Below, piece after piece: positions 1 through 9,179 of a stretch of 64,000 nt of DNA. The position numbers and the translations under genes are program-made. Position 1 is the stretch's first letter. Every line of letters starts with the position of its first letter. The notes under the pieces are model-generated. The model was not told where the DNA came from, searched no databases, and was given only the letters and a program-made list of their open reading frames with translations. This stretch comes from Agrobacterium tumefaciens. Its GTDB lineage: Bacteria > Pseudomonadota > Alphaproteobacteria > Rhizobiales > Rhizobiaceae. The stretch spans positions 2,833,501 through 2,897,500 of the forward strand of contig CP048485.1 of the NCBI GenBank assembly GCA_025560025.1, read 5' to 3'.

Positions 1-737
1 GGATCAACCAGCACTGCGGAACGGATGCGGGGATCGCGGTTCTGCTGCTCGAAACGGGCCTTGTCGAGGGTTCTGAGATCGAGCTTCGGCACGTCGACCG
101 CCTCGTCATTGAGGTAACCCCGGCCACCGGCGAACCATTGGCAATCCATCATCGTGGAATAGTCTTTGCAATAGCGCGCATAGGCATCGAGATCGGCGCG
201 CGCACCCGAAATCTCCATCGCCGCGCTACCGCCGAGCGAAAAGCCGAGCACGCCAATCCTTTGCGCGTCAATCGCGCTCGACCATTTGCCCTTCGCCGTT
301 AGAACAGTGACAATCGTGGAGAGATCGTCCTTTCGCTCCCAGATTTTCGGCGTGTCGGCGGGTGTGGAATCGCCGCTAGTCGTGCCGGGGTGGTTGGCTC
401 CCGCCACAATGAAACCTTCGCTCGCAAGTCTTGCGGCTATCCACGCCATGCCGGACACTCGTGAACCCGAGCCGTGGGATAGAAGCACAAGCGGCAGGCG
501 CCCCGGTTTCACGGCGCCATCCTTGACCATTGGCGTGCCCTGAAAAATCCGGTCATCGCCGGAAAGCGTCTGCGTGCCCTTTCCGTCGGATGGGTACCAG
601 ATTGTGACGGCAAGGTCCTTGCCGCGTGCTGGCGAATGGATGGTGGTTTCGCTGACGCCGACAGCCTCGCCTGCAAGAACAGGCTGGGTGACGAGAGCTG
701 AAAACAGGATGGTCGTGATGGTGGTGATAGGGCGCAT
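1..737 (-). CDS. Secreted alpha/beta hydrolase (dienelactone hydrolase-like), 3' end cut by window
   Basis: The first 245 codons are present; the C-terminus lies outside the window. The N-terminus (MRPITTITTILFSALVTQPVLAG) reads as a signal peptide, so the product is probably periplasmic. A lipase/dienelactone-hydrolase nucleophile elbow, GFSLGG, lies near residue 166, after an HGSGSR segment typical of the oxyanion region. The ATG at 737 is the first start in frame and gives the signal peptide directly. It faces the AraC-type gene across 103 bp, so that regulator may control it. The substrate cannot be told from sequence. Confidence 0.8.
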   Translation of the reverse strand, partial: MRPITTITTILFSALVTQPVLAGEAVGVSETTIHSPARGKDLAVTIWYPSDGKGTQTLSGDDRIFQGTPMVKDGAVKPGRLPLVLLSHGSGSRVSGMAWIAARLASEGFIVAGANHPGTTSGDSTPADTPKIWERKDDLSTIVTVLTAKGKWSSAIDAQRIGVLGFSLGGSAAMEISGARADLDAYARYCKDYSTMMDCQWFAGGRGYLNDEAVDVPKLDLRTLDKARFEQQNRDPRIRSAVLVD

Positions 738-840
738 GAAAACCTCGTGCGGTTGGAAAGAACGGGGTTCAATCTGCGCCGCGACATGTTTTTTGCGTCC
801 TTGATCGTGTTAAAGGTCGTCCCGAAACGCGATCTGGTCC

Positions 841-1977
841 ATGAATTGGCGATATAGGCCGTTGTTCCGGGGATATTCATTCGTGCTGTTCATTCCGCTG
901 CCTTTCGTCGTGGCGCTTCTGCTGGTTGTCATGTTCATCGTTTTCTTGCGAGGCGGAGACGATGTGCGAACCAATCGGGCCTTTCTGACGCTGATCACGC
1001 TTTGTGCCGTGCAATCTGTCCTTGTCGGCCTGCGCTGGGGGTATGGCGTCAGCGAAACGCGTTATGTTTTGCCGGTCCTCGCCGCCTGCCTGCCGCCGCT
1101 CGTCTACATCGCTTTTCGTGGGCTGATGAGAGTGGCGGCCGAGAGCAGGATAGCGATGCTCGCCAACCTCGTCCTGTCGCCTTTGCTCGTCGTCATCATG
1201 GAATTCACCTGGCCGATGGCGATTGATCTTGCGCTGATTGTCATCTTTGTCGGCCACGCCATTGCCCTGCTTCTTCTTGGCAGAAAGGGCCCAGATGGGC
1301 TGGACGAGGCGCAATTTGCCAGCGTCACCTCGGCGCACCGGGCGCTTATTATCGCTGCCATCGCTCTTTGTGTTTCTGCCCTGTTTGATCTTCTGGTGTT
1401 TTTCGATTTCGAATGGGCGCATGGGCAGAATGTTGCAGCGCTGGTCAGCAACGCCAATCTTTTCGGCCTGCTGCTGATTGGCCTCATGGCCGCGCTGGCC
1501 GGCAGGAGCAAGGCGCCGCAAACAGCCATAGAACCTATCGCGGAATTGTCAGCGTCGGCGGAGCCATCGGAACAGGATTGGGATATCGTTGCAAGGGTTG
1601 ACCGGCTGATGGAGACGCAGGCGCTTTACCGCGACGAGAACCTCAACCTGTCGCGGCTTGCAAGACGCCTCGGCCTGCCGAGCCGGCAGATATCAGGCGC
1701 GATTAACCGCTCGCTCGGCGTCAATGTCTCGCAATATGTCAACCAGTTGCGCATCCGCGAAGCCTGCCGGCTGCTGGAAGAGACGGAGCAATCGGTGACG
1801 GCGATCATGCTATCCTCCGGCTTCCAGACCAAGTCCAACTTCAACCGCGAATTTCGCCGCGTCACCGGCATGAGCCCGGTCGACTGGCGGGAGCGTGAAG
1901 TGTGGAAGCTGGTCTCGCCAAACAAAACGGTCACCCGGCCGATACCGGATGACCGTCTCAAGATCGTCGGAAAATGA
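841..1977 (+). CDS. Membrane-anchored AraC-family transcriptional regulator
   Basis: 378 aa. The first about 230 residues hold six or seven hydrophobic segments (for example PLPFVVALLLVVMFIVFL near 18-35), followed by a linker and a C-terminal AraC DNA-binding domain (about 265-352) with two helix-turn-helices and the typical closing GMSPVDWRER. This is the architecture of one-component regulators with a multi-TM sensor. A GTG at 883 has a GGGGA box 9 nt upstream and would begin just before the first membrane helix; the ATG at 841 has no clear ribosome site, so the true start may be 883. It is divergent from the hydrolase at 1-737. Ligand unknown. Confidence 0.85.
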   Translation: MNWRYRPLFRGYSFVLFIPLPFVVALLLVVMFIVFLRGGDDVRTNRAFLTLITLCAVQSVLVGLRWGYGVSETRYVLPVLAACLPPLVYIAFRGLMRVAAESRIAMLANLVLSPLLVVIMEFTWPMAIDLALIVIFVGHAIALLLLGRKGPDGLDEAQFASVTSAHRALIIAAIALCVSALFDLLVFFDFEWAHGQNVAALVSNANLFGLLLIGLMAALAGRSKAPQTAIEPIAELSASAEPSEQDWDIVARVDRLMETQALYRDENLNLSRLARRLGLPSRQISGAINRSLGVNVSQYVNQLRIREACRLLEETEQSVTAIMLSSGFQTKSNFNREFRRVTGMSPVDWREREVWKLVSPNKTVTRPIPDDRLKIVGK

Positions 1978-1984
1978 TGGGGGA

Positions 1985-3115
<1,131 letters not shown>

Positions 3116-3276
3116 TTACAGGCGAACCGCACGGTACGCCTCCCGCTGGCTACTAAACATTTATCCTTGTTACCATCAAGGGGAATGTTTCAAACTCGCG
3201 CGCTCTTCTGCGACGCTTGCCGATTGTTGCTTTGGCACCCTATCACGCCCTTCTTGTGACCATGCCTCAGATGTAT

Positions 3277-3750
3277 TTATGGCTGCGCGCGATTTAATGC
3301 GGGGTCATCCAGCGCGGGGTTGTAAAATAACGAAAGCGTCAGGCTTCTGGCGATGCGTTCGGCCGTTTCCATGAACCAGTCATGGGCCTGTCTGCTCGGC
3401 GCGATATCGTCGAGCGTGGTCGAAAATAGCGCGAGCCATTGGGGGAAAAGTTCGGCAGTCATATCTTTTACGCCCAGATGGGCCTGCACGGGCTTGCCGC
3501 CGTAACCGCCATTCTTGAAGGCGACTGCCGACCAGAACTGTTTCATCCTGGCCATGTGTTCCGGCCAGCGTCCGGCAAGCCGCGCGTCAAAGACTGGCCC
3601 GAGCGTCGGGTGTTGCAGAACGCGAGCGTAGAATGTCTCCACCAGCAGATCAACGAAACCGGCATCGACGCCGATCTCTGCCATGGCTTTTTCCGCCCTG
3701 TGCTGAATTTCCGCGCTGTGGGCGGCTCTGGCCGTAACGTCATTCTGCAT
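3277..3750 (-). CDS. Group III truncated haemoglobin
   Basis: 157 aa. A 2-on-2 globin of the group III (cgb/ctb-like) type: the early VDLLVETFYARVLQHP and FDARL segments, then the E-F region MKQFWSAVAFKNGGYGGKPV followed by AHLGV, which carries the proximal histidine. Group III globins bind haem, oxygen and NO; the exact role is usually unknown. An AAGGAAAC ribosome site precedes the ATG at 3750. It is divergent from mbfA, and an iron-control palindrome at 3815-3829 lies upstream of its candidate promoter, suggesting iron- or haem-linked expression. The family is clear; the regulation is inferred. Confidence 0.88.
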   Translation of the reverse strand: MQNDVTARAAHSAEIQHRAEKAMAEIGVDAGFVDLLVETFYARVLQHPTLGPVFDARLAGRWPEHMARMKQFWSAVAFKNGGYGGKPVQAHLGVKDMTAELFPQWLALFSTTLDDIAPSRQAHDWFMETAERIARSLTLSLFYNPALDDPALNRAQP

Positions 3751-3768
3751 GGTGTTTCCTTTTTTGCG

Positions 3769-3797
3769 AATTTACCCCGCTGCGATGTGGCCTGCAA
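3769..3797 (-). promoter_or_regulatory. Candidate promoter of the truncated haemoglobin gene
   Basis: On the minus strand, TTGCAG (3797-3792) and TAAATT (3774-3769) are separated by exactly 17 nt, a plausible -35/-10 pair 19 nt upstream of the start codon at 3750. The iron-control box at 3815-3829 lies 17 nt upstream of the -35. Read by eye only. Confidence 0.35.
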
Positions 3798-3814
3798 TGC
3801 GACCCTTTGCCTTA

Positions 3815-3829
3815 TTAGAATTATTCTAA
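3815..3829. promoter_or_regulatory. Iron-control element (Irr-type box), distal copy
   Basis: TTAGAATTATTCTAA is a perfect inverted repeat that matches the ICE/Irr box of Rhizobiales (TTTAGAA-N3-TTCTAAA) except for the outermost bases. It sits between the two candidate promoters, immediately upstream of the mbfA -35 and 17 nt upstream of the globin -35, so it could serve either gene. Confidence 0.7.
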
Positions 3830-3835
3830 GAAGGC

Positions 3836-3864
3836 TTGATCCCGGTGCGATGCGGATGTATTTA
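3836..3864 (+). promoter_or_regulatory. Candidate mbfA promoter
   Basis: TTGATC (3836-3841) and TATTTA (3859-3864) are spaced by 17 nt, 27 nt before the mbfA ATG. The -10 overlaps the proximal iron-control box, the geometry expected for repression. Read by eye. Confidence 0.45.
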
Positions 3865-3877
3865 GAATTATTCTAAA
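3861..3877. promoter_or_regulatory. Iron-control element (Irr-type box) overlapping the mbfA -10
   Basis: TTTAGAATTATTCTAAA is a perfect 17-nt ICE/Irr palindrome, 13 nt upstream of the mbfA start codon. It covers the candidate -10 and the probable transcription start. From memory, A. tumefaciens mbfA is reported to be repressed by Irr when iron is low, which agrees with this position. Confidence 0.8.
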
Positions 3878-3890
3878 AAGGTTTTCAACC

Positions 3891-4874
3891 ATGTTTCGCA
3901 GTCTTTTTTCCCTGTCCAAACGTCCCTTTTCCTCCCTCGGCGAGCAGGAAATCCTCGCGCTCGCCATTTCCTCAGAAGAAGACGATTCCCGTATCTATCG
4001 CTCCTATGCCGATCATCTGCGTGCACAATATCCGCAGTCCGCAAAAGTCTTCGATGATATGGCCGAGGTCGAGCAGCAGCATCGAAACGTGCTGATCGAC
4101 ATGCATCGCCGCCGCTTCGGAGAAACCATCCCACTGATCCGCCGCGAACATGTGCGTGGTTTTTATGAGCGCACCCCGGACTGGCTGGTGAAGAACCTGT
4201 CGCTCGAAAAAATCCGCGCCCAGGCCGAATTGATGGAAGCCCAGGCGATCCGCTTCTACGATGAGGCTCTCAAGCGCACCAGCGATGCCTCGACGCGCAA
4301 GCTCCTCGGCGATCTGGCCGAGGCGGAGCGGGGTCACGAAGACATCGCGCAGATGCTGGAAGAAAAACACCTCGATGAAAACGGCAAGACCGAAGAGGCG
4401 GAAACCGCAAAACGGCAATTTCTTCTGACCTATATTCAGCCGGGCCTTGCGGGGCTTATGGATGGCTCCGTCTCGACGCTCGCGCCGATTTTCGCGGCAG
4501 CCTTTGCCACGCAGGATACCTGGCAGACCTTCCTTATCGGCCTCTCGGCCTCTGTCGGTGCGGGCATCTCCATGGGCTTTACCGAGGCCGCCCATGATGA
4601 CGGCAAGCTTTCTGGCCGCGGTTCTCCGGTAAAGCGGGGCCTGGCCTCAGGCATTATGACGGCCATCGGTGGTCTCGGCCACGCATTGCCCTATCTCATT
4701 CCGCATTTCTGGACGGCAACGGCAATTGCTGCCGTCGTCGTTTTCGTGGAACTCTGGGCCATCGCCTTTATTCAGAACCGCTTCATGGAAACGCCGTTCC
4801 TGCGGGCAGTGTTTCAGGTGGTGCTTGGCGGCTCGCTGGTACTCGCGGCCGGTATCATCATCGGCAACGGGTGA
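3891..4874 (+). CDS. mbfA: Membrane-bound ferritin / iron exporter MbfA
   Basis: 327 aa. The N-terminal half (about 15-165) is a ferritin-like (erythrin/rubrerythrin) four-helix domain with di-iron motifs EVEQQH near 64 and EAERGHE near 145. The C-terminal half (about 185-325) is a VIT1/CCC1-type membrane domain with four or five hydrophobic helices (GLMDGSVSTLAPIFAAAFA, then IGLSASVGAGISMG). In Agrobacterium and Bradyrhizobium MbfA exports iron from the cytoplasm and protects against peroxide; the ferritin domain is thought to load or sense iron. The ribosome site AAAAGG lies within the 3' edge of the Irr-type box. Divergent partner: the truncated haemoglobin. Confidence 0.93.
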   Translation: MFRSLFSLSKRPFSSLGEQEILALAISSEEDDSRIYRSYADHLRAQYPQSAKVFDDMAEVEQQHRNVLIDMHRRRFGETIPLIRREHVRGFYERTPDWLVKNLSLEKIRAQAELMEAQAIRFYDEALKRTSDASTRKLLGDLAEAERGHEDIAQMLEEKHLDENGKTEEAETAKRQFLLTYIQPGLAGLMDGSVSTLAPIFAAAFATQDTWQTFLIGLSASVGAGISMGFTEAAHDDGKLSGRGSPVKRGLASGIMTAIGGLGHALPYLIPHFWTATAIAAVVVFVELWAIAFIQNRFMETPFLRAVFQVVLGGSLVLAAGIIIGNG

Positions 4875-4939
4875 GAGCTGGAAAGGCTGCGAGAATAATG
4901 ACCGAGGCTTGTCGGATAACGGCCTTGCCTAAAACGCGA

Positions 4940-5015
4940 CGTCATTCTCGGGCTTGACCCGAGAATCCATAAGCCACTGAAATTGTGGATCCTCGGGTCA
5001 AGCCCGAGGATGACG
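4940..5015. repeat. Rhizobiales palindromic repeat element
   Basis: A 76-bp element with two near-identical outer arms in opposite orientation: CGTCATTCTCGGGCTTGACC... at 4940 and ...GGTCAAGCCCGAGGATGACG ending at 5015, around an AT-rich centre. Each arm also contains its own CTCGGGCTTGACCCGAG-type dyad, giving a cruciform. This GTCAT-CTCGGGCTTGACCCGAG sequence is a familiar dispersed intergenic repeat of rhizobia and relatives. It lies between the converging mbfA and BTLCP genes and may act as their shared terminator. Confidence 0.75.
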
Positions 5016-5036
5016 GAGGCAAGGTTCTCCAGCCGA

Positions 5037-5651
5037 TCAGCGCAATGCGCCAACCAGAACGTCGCGGCCATCCTCGATGGAGACCCAGCGGCCCGTATTG
5101 AAGGACGCCTGCCGCTTCAGATAGGTATAGTTGGTGTCGGTCCAGAGCTTCACGTCGTCGGTGAGATTGTCGAGAATGTAGTCACCGTCGGTCGTCCTGA
5201 GCGTCAGCACGGCATGGCCTTCGCCGTCCGGTTTGCGCACAACGGTGATCAGCAGGTCGGCGACGGAGAAACCGCGCTCGATGAGCTTCTTGCGCTTCAG
5301 CAGCACGAAGTCTTCACAGTCGCCGGCGGTCGTCGGATATTCCCAGACCTCGTCCTTGCCGTAGATTTCCTGATCGGTCATCGCGACGACGGTGGCATTG
5401 ACGGAGGTATTGATTTCGCGAACAACACCCCAGCCATAGTCCGTGACGCGCGGCGGCGGCGTCATCTTGCTGCGAATATTGCACTCGTCCGCATATTTCT
5501 GACAGAATTCATAATGACCGATCGGCTGGGATGTAATTCCGCCCGTCACCATGGAAGGGCTTCCCTTGGTTTCCGCCATGGCGGAAGCAGCAGTCATTAG
5601 CCCGGCGGCAACTGCAGACAGCAGCGCACGCGCCAGCGGTGCGTTCATCAT
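5037..5651 (-). CDS. Bacterial transglutaminase-like cysteine proteinase (BTLCP) family protein
   Basis: 204 aa with an N-terminal signal peptide (ending near ASAMAE), so periplasmic. The BTLCP (DUF920, COG3672) domain is recognised by the catalytic cysteine in AGDCEDFVLLKRKKL (about 108-122), the histidine in EGHAVLTL (about 145) and a downstream aspartate in YILDNL. In LapG-type relatives such enzymes cleave surface adhesins under cyclic-di-GMP control; no LapD-like partner is nearby, so the substrate is unknown. An ATG three bases later is an equally possible start. Convergent with mbfA across the palindromic repeat. Confidence 0.88.
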   Translation of the reverse strand: MMNAPLARALLSAVAAGLMTAASAMAETKGSPSMVTGGITSQPIGHYEFCQKYADECNIRSKMTPPPRVTDYGWGVVREINTSVNATVVAMTDQEIYGKDEVWEYPTTAGDCEDFVLLKRKKLIERGFSVADLLITVVRKPDGEGHAVLTLRTTDGDYILDNLTDDVKLWTDTNYTYLKRQASFNTGRWVSIEDGRDVLVGALR

Positions 5652-5670
5652 GAAACCCGTCCCTTAAATT

Positions 5671-5687
5671 CTTAACGAAAAGTTAAG
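5671..5687. promoter_or_regulatory. Small inverted repeat upstream of the BTLCP gene
   Basis: CTTAAC-GAAAA-GTTAAG forms a six-base dyad 20 nt upstream of the BTLCP start. It could be a binding site or an untranslated-leader hairpin; no named motif is recognised. Confidence 0.3.
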
Positions 5688-5770
5688 AGGGATAGGGGGT
5701 TTGAGTCAATCGCTAGCAAACGGCGGTGCGCAAGACTCGTTGAATATGGTTAAGAGCGTTGCGCAAATGC

Positions 5771-6559
5771 CTATATTGCAAGGGCTTTGACGGCTGCCAG
5801 CATTCTGTCGATATCCTGGGGCCGGGAAAGCCGGTGGTCACCGTCACGGATCAGGGTCAGGACGACATCATCGGCGGGAAGATGTTCCATAAGCTTCAGC
5901 GCATGCTGATAGGGAACATCGGGATCGCGCATGCCCTGCAGGATGTGAACGGGGCAGCCGGTCGTGATGATGCCCTTGAGGACCCGGTTCTGCTTCCCGT
6001 CTTCCATGAGCGCACGGGTGAAGATGTTGGGCTCGGGGCTGTATTCCGAATGTTCCTCGAAGTAGCCCTTTTCCTCGAGCGACGCCTTTTCAGCATCGCT
6101 CAGGCTCGGCTCTATCAGTTCTGCAGTGAAATCGGGCGCTGGCGCAATCAGGACCAGCCCCGCGACGGATGGCGCGTCGCCGCTTTTGCGCAACTCCTCG
6201 ACCATGCGCAGTGCAATCCATCCGCCCATTGAAGAGCCGATGAGGATGACGCGCGATGGCGCCTTCGCCCGCACCACGGCAAGCGCTTCTTCCAGCCATC
6301 TTGAGATCGTGCCCTTCTTGAAGTCGCCGCCGGAAGCGCCGTGGCCGGAATAATCGAGCCGCAAACAGGAAAGGCCGTTTTCCGCCGCAAAGCGATCGAG
6401 TTCGACCGCCTTGGTTCCGGTCATGTCGGAACGATAGCCGCCCAGCCAGACCAGCATGGGCGTGTTCGCGCCCGAAGCCGCCGGGCGATGAAGAAAGGCG
6501 ATATCGCGGGCATCGTCGCCCGCCCCTACGTGCAGGAATTCAGCGGCTTGTTCGGTCAT
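5771..6559 (-). CDS. Alpha/beta hydrolase
   Basis: 262 aa from the ATG at 6559, chosen because AGGAGA lies 11 nt upstream; a longer frame from 6589 would place that site inside the gene. An esterase/thioesterase-like alpha/beta hydrolase: WLGGYRSDM near 38-46, the DYSGHGASGG loop near 67-76, nucleophile elbow GSSMGG near 104, aspartate region in MRDPDVP, and HRLSRP near the C-terminus for the histidine. No signal peptide, so cytoplasmic. Resembles ABHD10-like depalmitoylase/short-chain esterases; substrate unknown. Divergent from infC across 187 bp. Confidence 0.85.
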   Translation of the reverse strand: MTEQAAEFLHVGAGDDARDIAFLHRPAASGANTPMLVWLGGYRSDMTGTKAVELDRFAAENGLSCLRLDYSGHGASGGDFKKGTISRWLEEALAVVRAKAPSRVILIGSSMGGWIALRMVEELRKSGDAPSVAGLVLIAPAPDFTAELIEPSLSDAEKASLEEKGYFEEHSEYSPEPNIFTRALMEDGKQNRVLKGIITTGCPVHILQGMRDPDVPYQHALKLMEHLPADDVVLTLIRDGDHRLSRPQDIDRMLAAVKALAI

Positions 6560-6746
6560 GTATATGCAATTCTCCTGATTTTCGTGCAATATCGGCGGCG
6601 TATTTGCAAAAACCGTGGCAACAGGTGATCTTTTCGGGCAGATATGCTATTGACTTCGCCACGGCAATAACGACATTTCCGCCGCTTGTACCAAACAAGC
6701 TGTTTTTTGCTGACGTGATCCAGAAACAGATCAGGAGAATACGACC

Positions 6747-7283
6747 ATTCGCAGACCTTTCAAAGCCGATGCCCCCGTCAAGGAGGGGCCGCGCTCCAAC
6801 CGGGAAATTCGGGTTCCCAGAGTTCAGCTTATTGATGAAGAAGGCCAGAACCTCGGTAGCATGCCGACGGATCAGGCTTTGAAGATGGCGGAGGAGGCTG
6901 GTCTCGATCTCGTTGAGATTTCGCCGAACGCTGAACCGCCGGTATGCAAGATCCTCGATCTCGGCAAGCTGAAATACTCGACCCAGAAGAAGGCGGCCGA
7001 GGCGCGCAAGAAACAGAAGATCGTTGAGGTCAAGGAAATCAAGATGCGCCCCAACATCGACACGCATGACTATGACGTGAAGATGAAGGCGATGAACCGG
7101 TTCTTTGACGAAGGCGACAAGGTGAAGGTAACGCTGAAGTTCCGTGGCCGCGAAATGGCCCACCAGGAACTTGGCATGAAGCTTCTCCTTCAGGTGAAGG
7201 AAGACACCCAGGCAATTGCCAAGGTTGAAGCCGAGCCGAAGCTGGAAGGCCGTCAGATGATGATGGTTCTCGCCCCGAAATAA
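6747..7283 (+). CDS. infC: Translation initiation factor IF-3 (ATT start)
   Basis: 178 aa when started at the ATT codon at 6747, which has AGGAG 9 nt upstream and restores the full family length (about 180). The first ATG (6861) would lose 38 residues, including the conserved N-terminal [21 protein letters not shown]3 N- and C-domains follow: [20 protein letters not shown], then [19 protein letters not shown]3 binds the 30S subunit and rejects non-standard start codons, so a non-ATG start on infC gives the known autoregulation. First gene of the infC-rpmI-rplT group. Confidence 0.95.
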   Translation: MRRPFKADAPVKEGPRSNREIRVPRVQLIDEEGQNLGSMPTDQALKMAEEAGLDLVEISPNAEPPVCKILDLGKLKYSTQKKAAEARKKQKIVEVKEIKMRPNIDTHDYDVKMKAMNRFFDEGDKVKVTLKFRGREMAHQELGMKLLLQVKEDTQAIAKVEAEPKLEGRQMMMVLAPK

Positions 7284-7320
7284 TCTTTTTACGCGTTCAC
7301 ATCACTGGCGCGTATCCCAC

Positions 7321-7355
7321 CGCAAGGGGAAATTCTCATTCCCCGTTGCGCTTTT
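7321..7355 (+). terminator. Possible terminator or attenuator between infC and rpmI
   Basis: CGCAAGGGGAA pairs with TTCCCC-G-TTGCG (one bulged G) and is followed by CTTTT. It lies about 40 nt after infC and 120 nt before rpmI, so it may partly uncouple rpmI-rplT from infC. The T tract is short. Confidence 0.4.
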
Positions 7356-7474
7356 AGCCGACTGCGGTTATAAGCGCGCGTCCGAACGGTCCGGCAGGGC
7401 ATGCCGAGGCCGTTCCTGAATAGCTTGAAATAGGCCTCGTCTGCCTGTTTCGATACAAAAAACGGAGTAGCAAA

Positions 7475-7678
7475 ATGCCCAAGATGAAGACGAAGTCCGC
7501 TGCAAAGAAGCGGTTCAAGATCACCGCTACCGGCAAGGTTGTTGCAGCCGCCGCCGGTAAGCGCCACGGCATGATCAAGCGTACCAACAAGTTCATTCGC
7601 GACGCGCGTGGAACCATGGTTCTCGCCGAAGCTGACGGCAAGAAGGTCGTCAAGAACTACCTGCCGAACGGTCTCTGA
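7475..7678 (+). CDS. rpmI: 50S ribosomal protein L35
   Basis: 67 aa, basic, with the diagnostic L35 start [20 protein letters not shown] and internal [12 protein letters not shown]. Full family length. A GGAG site (in AACGGAGTAGC) lies 9 nt before the ATG. L35 is a large-subunit protein. It is followed 40 nt later by rplT with its own Shine-Dalgarno, and the pair is almost certainly co-transcribed. Confidence 0.97.
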   Translation: MPKMKTKSAAKKRFKITATGKVVAAAAGKRHGMIKRTNKFIRDARGTMVLAEADGKKVVKNYLPNGL

Positions 7679-7718
7679 GACTTTTCCGCACTTTTGGACA
7701 CTTTAAGGAGATCATGAC

Positions 7719-8123
7719 ATGGCACGCGTAAAACGTGGCGTAACTTCCCGCGCCAAGCACACCAAGACACTCAAGGCAGCCAAGGGCTTCTACGGCCGCC
7801 GCAAGAACACCATCCGCGCAGCAAAGGCTGCCGTGGATCGTTCCAAGCAGTACGCTTACCGCGACCGCAAGGTCAACAAGCGCAACTTCCGCGCTCTGTG
7901 GATCCAGCGTATCAACGCTGCTGTTCGCGAATTCGGCCTGACCTACGGCCGCTTCATCGACGGTCTGAACAAGGCTGGCATCGAAGTCGACCGCAAGGTT
8001 CTGTCCGACATGGCTATCCATGAGCCGGCAGCATTCGGCGCGCTCGTTGAAGCAGCGAAGAAGGCGCTTGAGTACCTCAAGGATGCTGGTACGGCCAACG
8101 AGTTTGAAACCGCTGTAAAGTAA
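7719..8123 (+). CDS. rplT: 50S ribosomal protein L20
   Basis: 134 aa. Recognised by [20 protein letters not shown] at the N-terminus and the long basic helix with [21 protein letters not shown] near 47-66, typical of L20, which binds 23S rRNA early in large-subunit assembly. TAAGGAG lies 12 nt before the start. In other bacteria L20 represses its own rpmI-rplT message; no clear pseudoknot site was identified here. A strong intrinsic terminator follows at 8154-8190. Confidence 0.97.
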   Translation: MARVKRGVTSRAKHTKTLKAAKGFYGRRKNTIRAAKAAVDRSKQYAYRDRKVNKRNFRALWIQRINAAVREFGLTYGRFIDGLNKAGIEVDRKVLSDMAIHEPAAFGALVEAAKKALEYLKDAGTANEFETAVK

Positions 8124-8153
8124 TTACGGCGCGGACAATCTGTTGTTCATTTG

Positions 8154-8190
8154 AAACCCGCGCCGGTTCTCCGGCGCGGGTTTTTTATTT
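8154..8190 (+). terminator. Intrinsic terminator of the infC-rpmI-rplT group
   Basis: A perfect ten-base stem CCCGCGCCGG-TTCT-CCGGCGCGGG with A residues before it and TTTTTTATTT after it, starting 31 nt after the rplT stop codon. Confidence 0.93.
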
Positions 8191-8300
8191 TTGGAATCCA
8201 CGGCAGTTCCTGCAGGGCGTGCAAGCACCGTGCATACGGATCAAAGAAAAAGGGTGGAGCATCTGGCCGGGTTTCGGTCGGCAAATTCCTGGGGGTAAAA

Positions 8301-9179
8301 ATGGTGGTTGCCGCAAGCGAGGCGGAAAAAGTGAAGGGTTTCCACGTCCATCTTGAAGATGGCGATATCGCGGCCCTGATGCAGGCTCTGCTCAAGAGTG
8401 AGCGACGGGTGCAGAAACTCGAGCTTTCCACAACGACCGTCTGGATCAAGCGTCAGGGCACGGAAACGCCGTCCTGGTGGATAAAGCTGCAGACATTTCT
8501 CGCCAAACTGCTGCCCTATACCTTCATGCGACCTTCTCCGCCGCTTGATGGCGCAGGCCTGATGCGCCGCGAACTTGAAACGCTTCACGTCTTCAAGGCG
8601 CGGGGTTTCCTTGTGCCTCCCGTCATCTATTCCTCGCTGACGGCGGTCGTGCTGGGAGATGTCGGCCCGACCGTGATGGAGCGCATGGACGCGATGAAGG
8701 TCGCAACGCCCGTGGAGCATGACGCCTTGCTGGTGAAATCCGCCGAAGCGCTCGGCGAGTTGCATGCGGCGGGCCTTTGCCACGGACGGCCGCATGTGCG
8801 CGACTTCTTTATCCAGGATGGGCGCATAGGCTTCATGGATTTCGAGGAGCGCCCGCAGGAGGTCATGCCGCTTGAGACGGCGCAGGCGCGCGATGTCTGG
8901 CTGCTGTTTTTACAGGTCGCGACCCGGGCCTGCGATGCGCCGAAAACCTGCGATGCGGCCTTTGCCCGCTGGCGCGAAAACGCCCCGCCACGGGCGCTGG
9001 AAGAATTGTGCCGTCTGACCGGCATTCTGGGGCGTTTTTTACCGGTTGCCCGGTTGATCGGGCGCGTGCGGATGGGTAGTGATCTGCGACGCTTTATCAT
9101 GGCGACCGACTATCTGATGAATGCTGTGAACCCCGAAGCCGCTGTTAAAAATACCGGCAAGGCAGGAAAAGATGACTGA
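8301..9179 (+). CDS. Protein kinase-like (LPS kinase/Bud32-type fold) protein
   Basis: 292 aa from the ATG at 8301, which follows a GGGGG site; an open frame continues upstream into the rplT terminator and is not credible. The middle holds degenerate kinase motifs: catalytic-loop-like [13 protein letters not shown] near 158-170 (HGRPHVRD in place of HGDLHxxN) and a metal-loop-like [12 protein letters not shown] near 176-187. This is the pattern of the InaA/WaaP/Bud32 atypical kinases. Its end overlaps pheS by 8 nt, so translation is coupled. Substrate unknown; loss of activity is possible because the loop is altered. Confidence 0.7.
   Translation: MVVAASEAEKVKGFHVHLEDGDIAALMQALLKSERRVQKLELSTTTVWIKRQGTETPSWWIKLQTFLAKLLPYTFMRPSPPLDGAGLMRRELETLHVFKARGFLVPPVIYSSLTAVVLGDVGPTVMERMDAMKVATPVEHDALLVKSAEALGELHAAGLCHGRPHVRDFFIQDGRIGFMDFEERPQEVMPLETAQARDVWLLFLQVATRACDAPKTCDAAFARWRENAPPRALEELCRLTGILGRFLPVARLIGRVRMGSDLRRFIMATDYLMNAVNPEAAVKNTGKAGKDD

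Noticed and set aside
6650..6680. TTGACT as an infC -35 with a following -10
   Set aside because: No convincing -10 at 16 to 18 nt, so no promoter is claimed.
6861..7283. infC starting at the first ATG
   Set aside because: Would drop 38 conserved residues; the ATT at 6747 has a well-placed Shine-Dalgarno.
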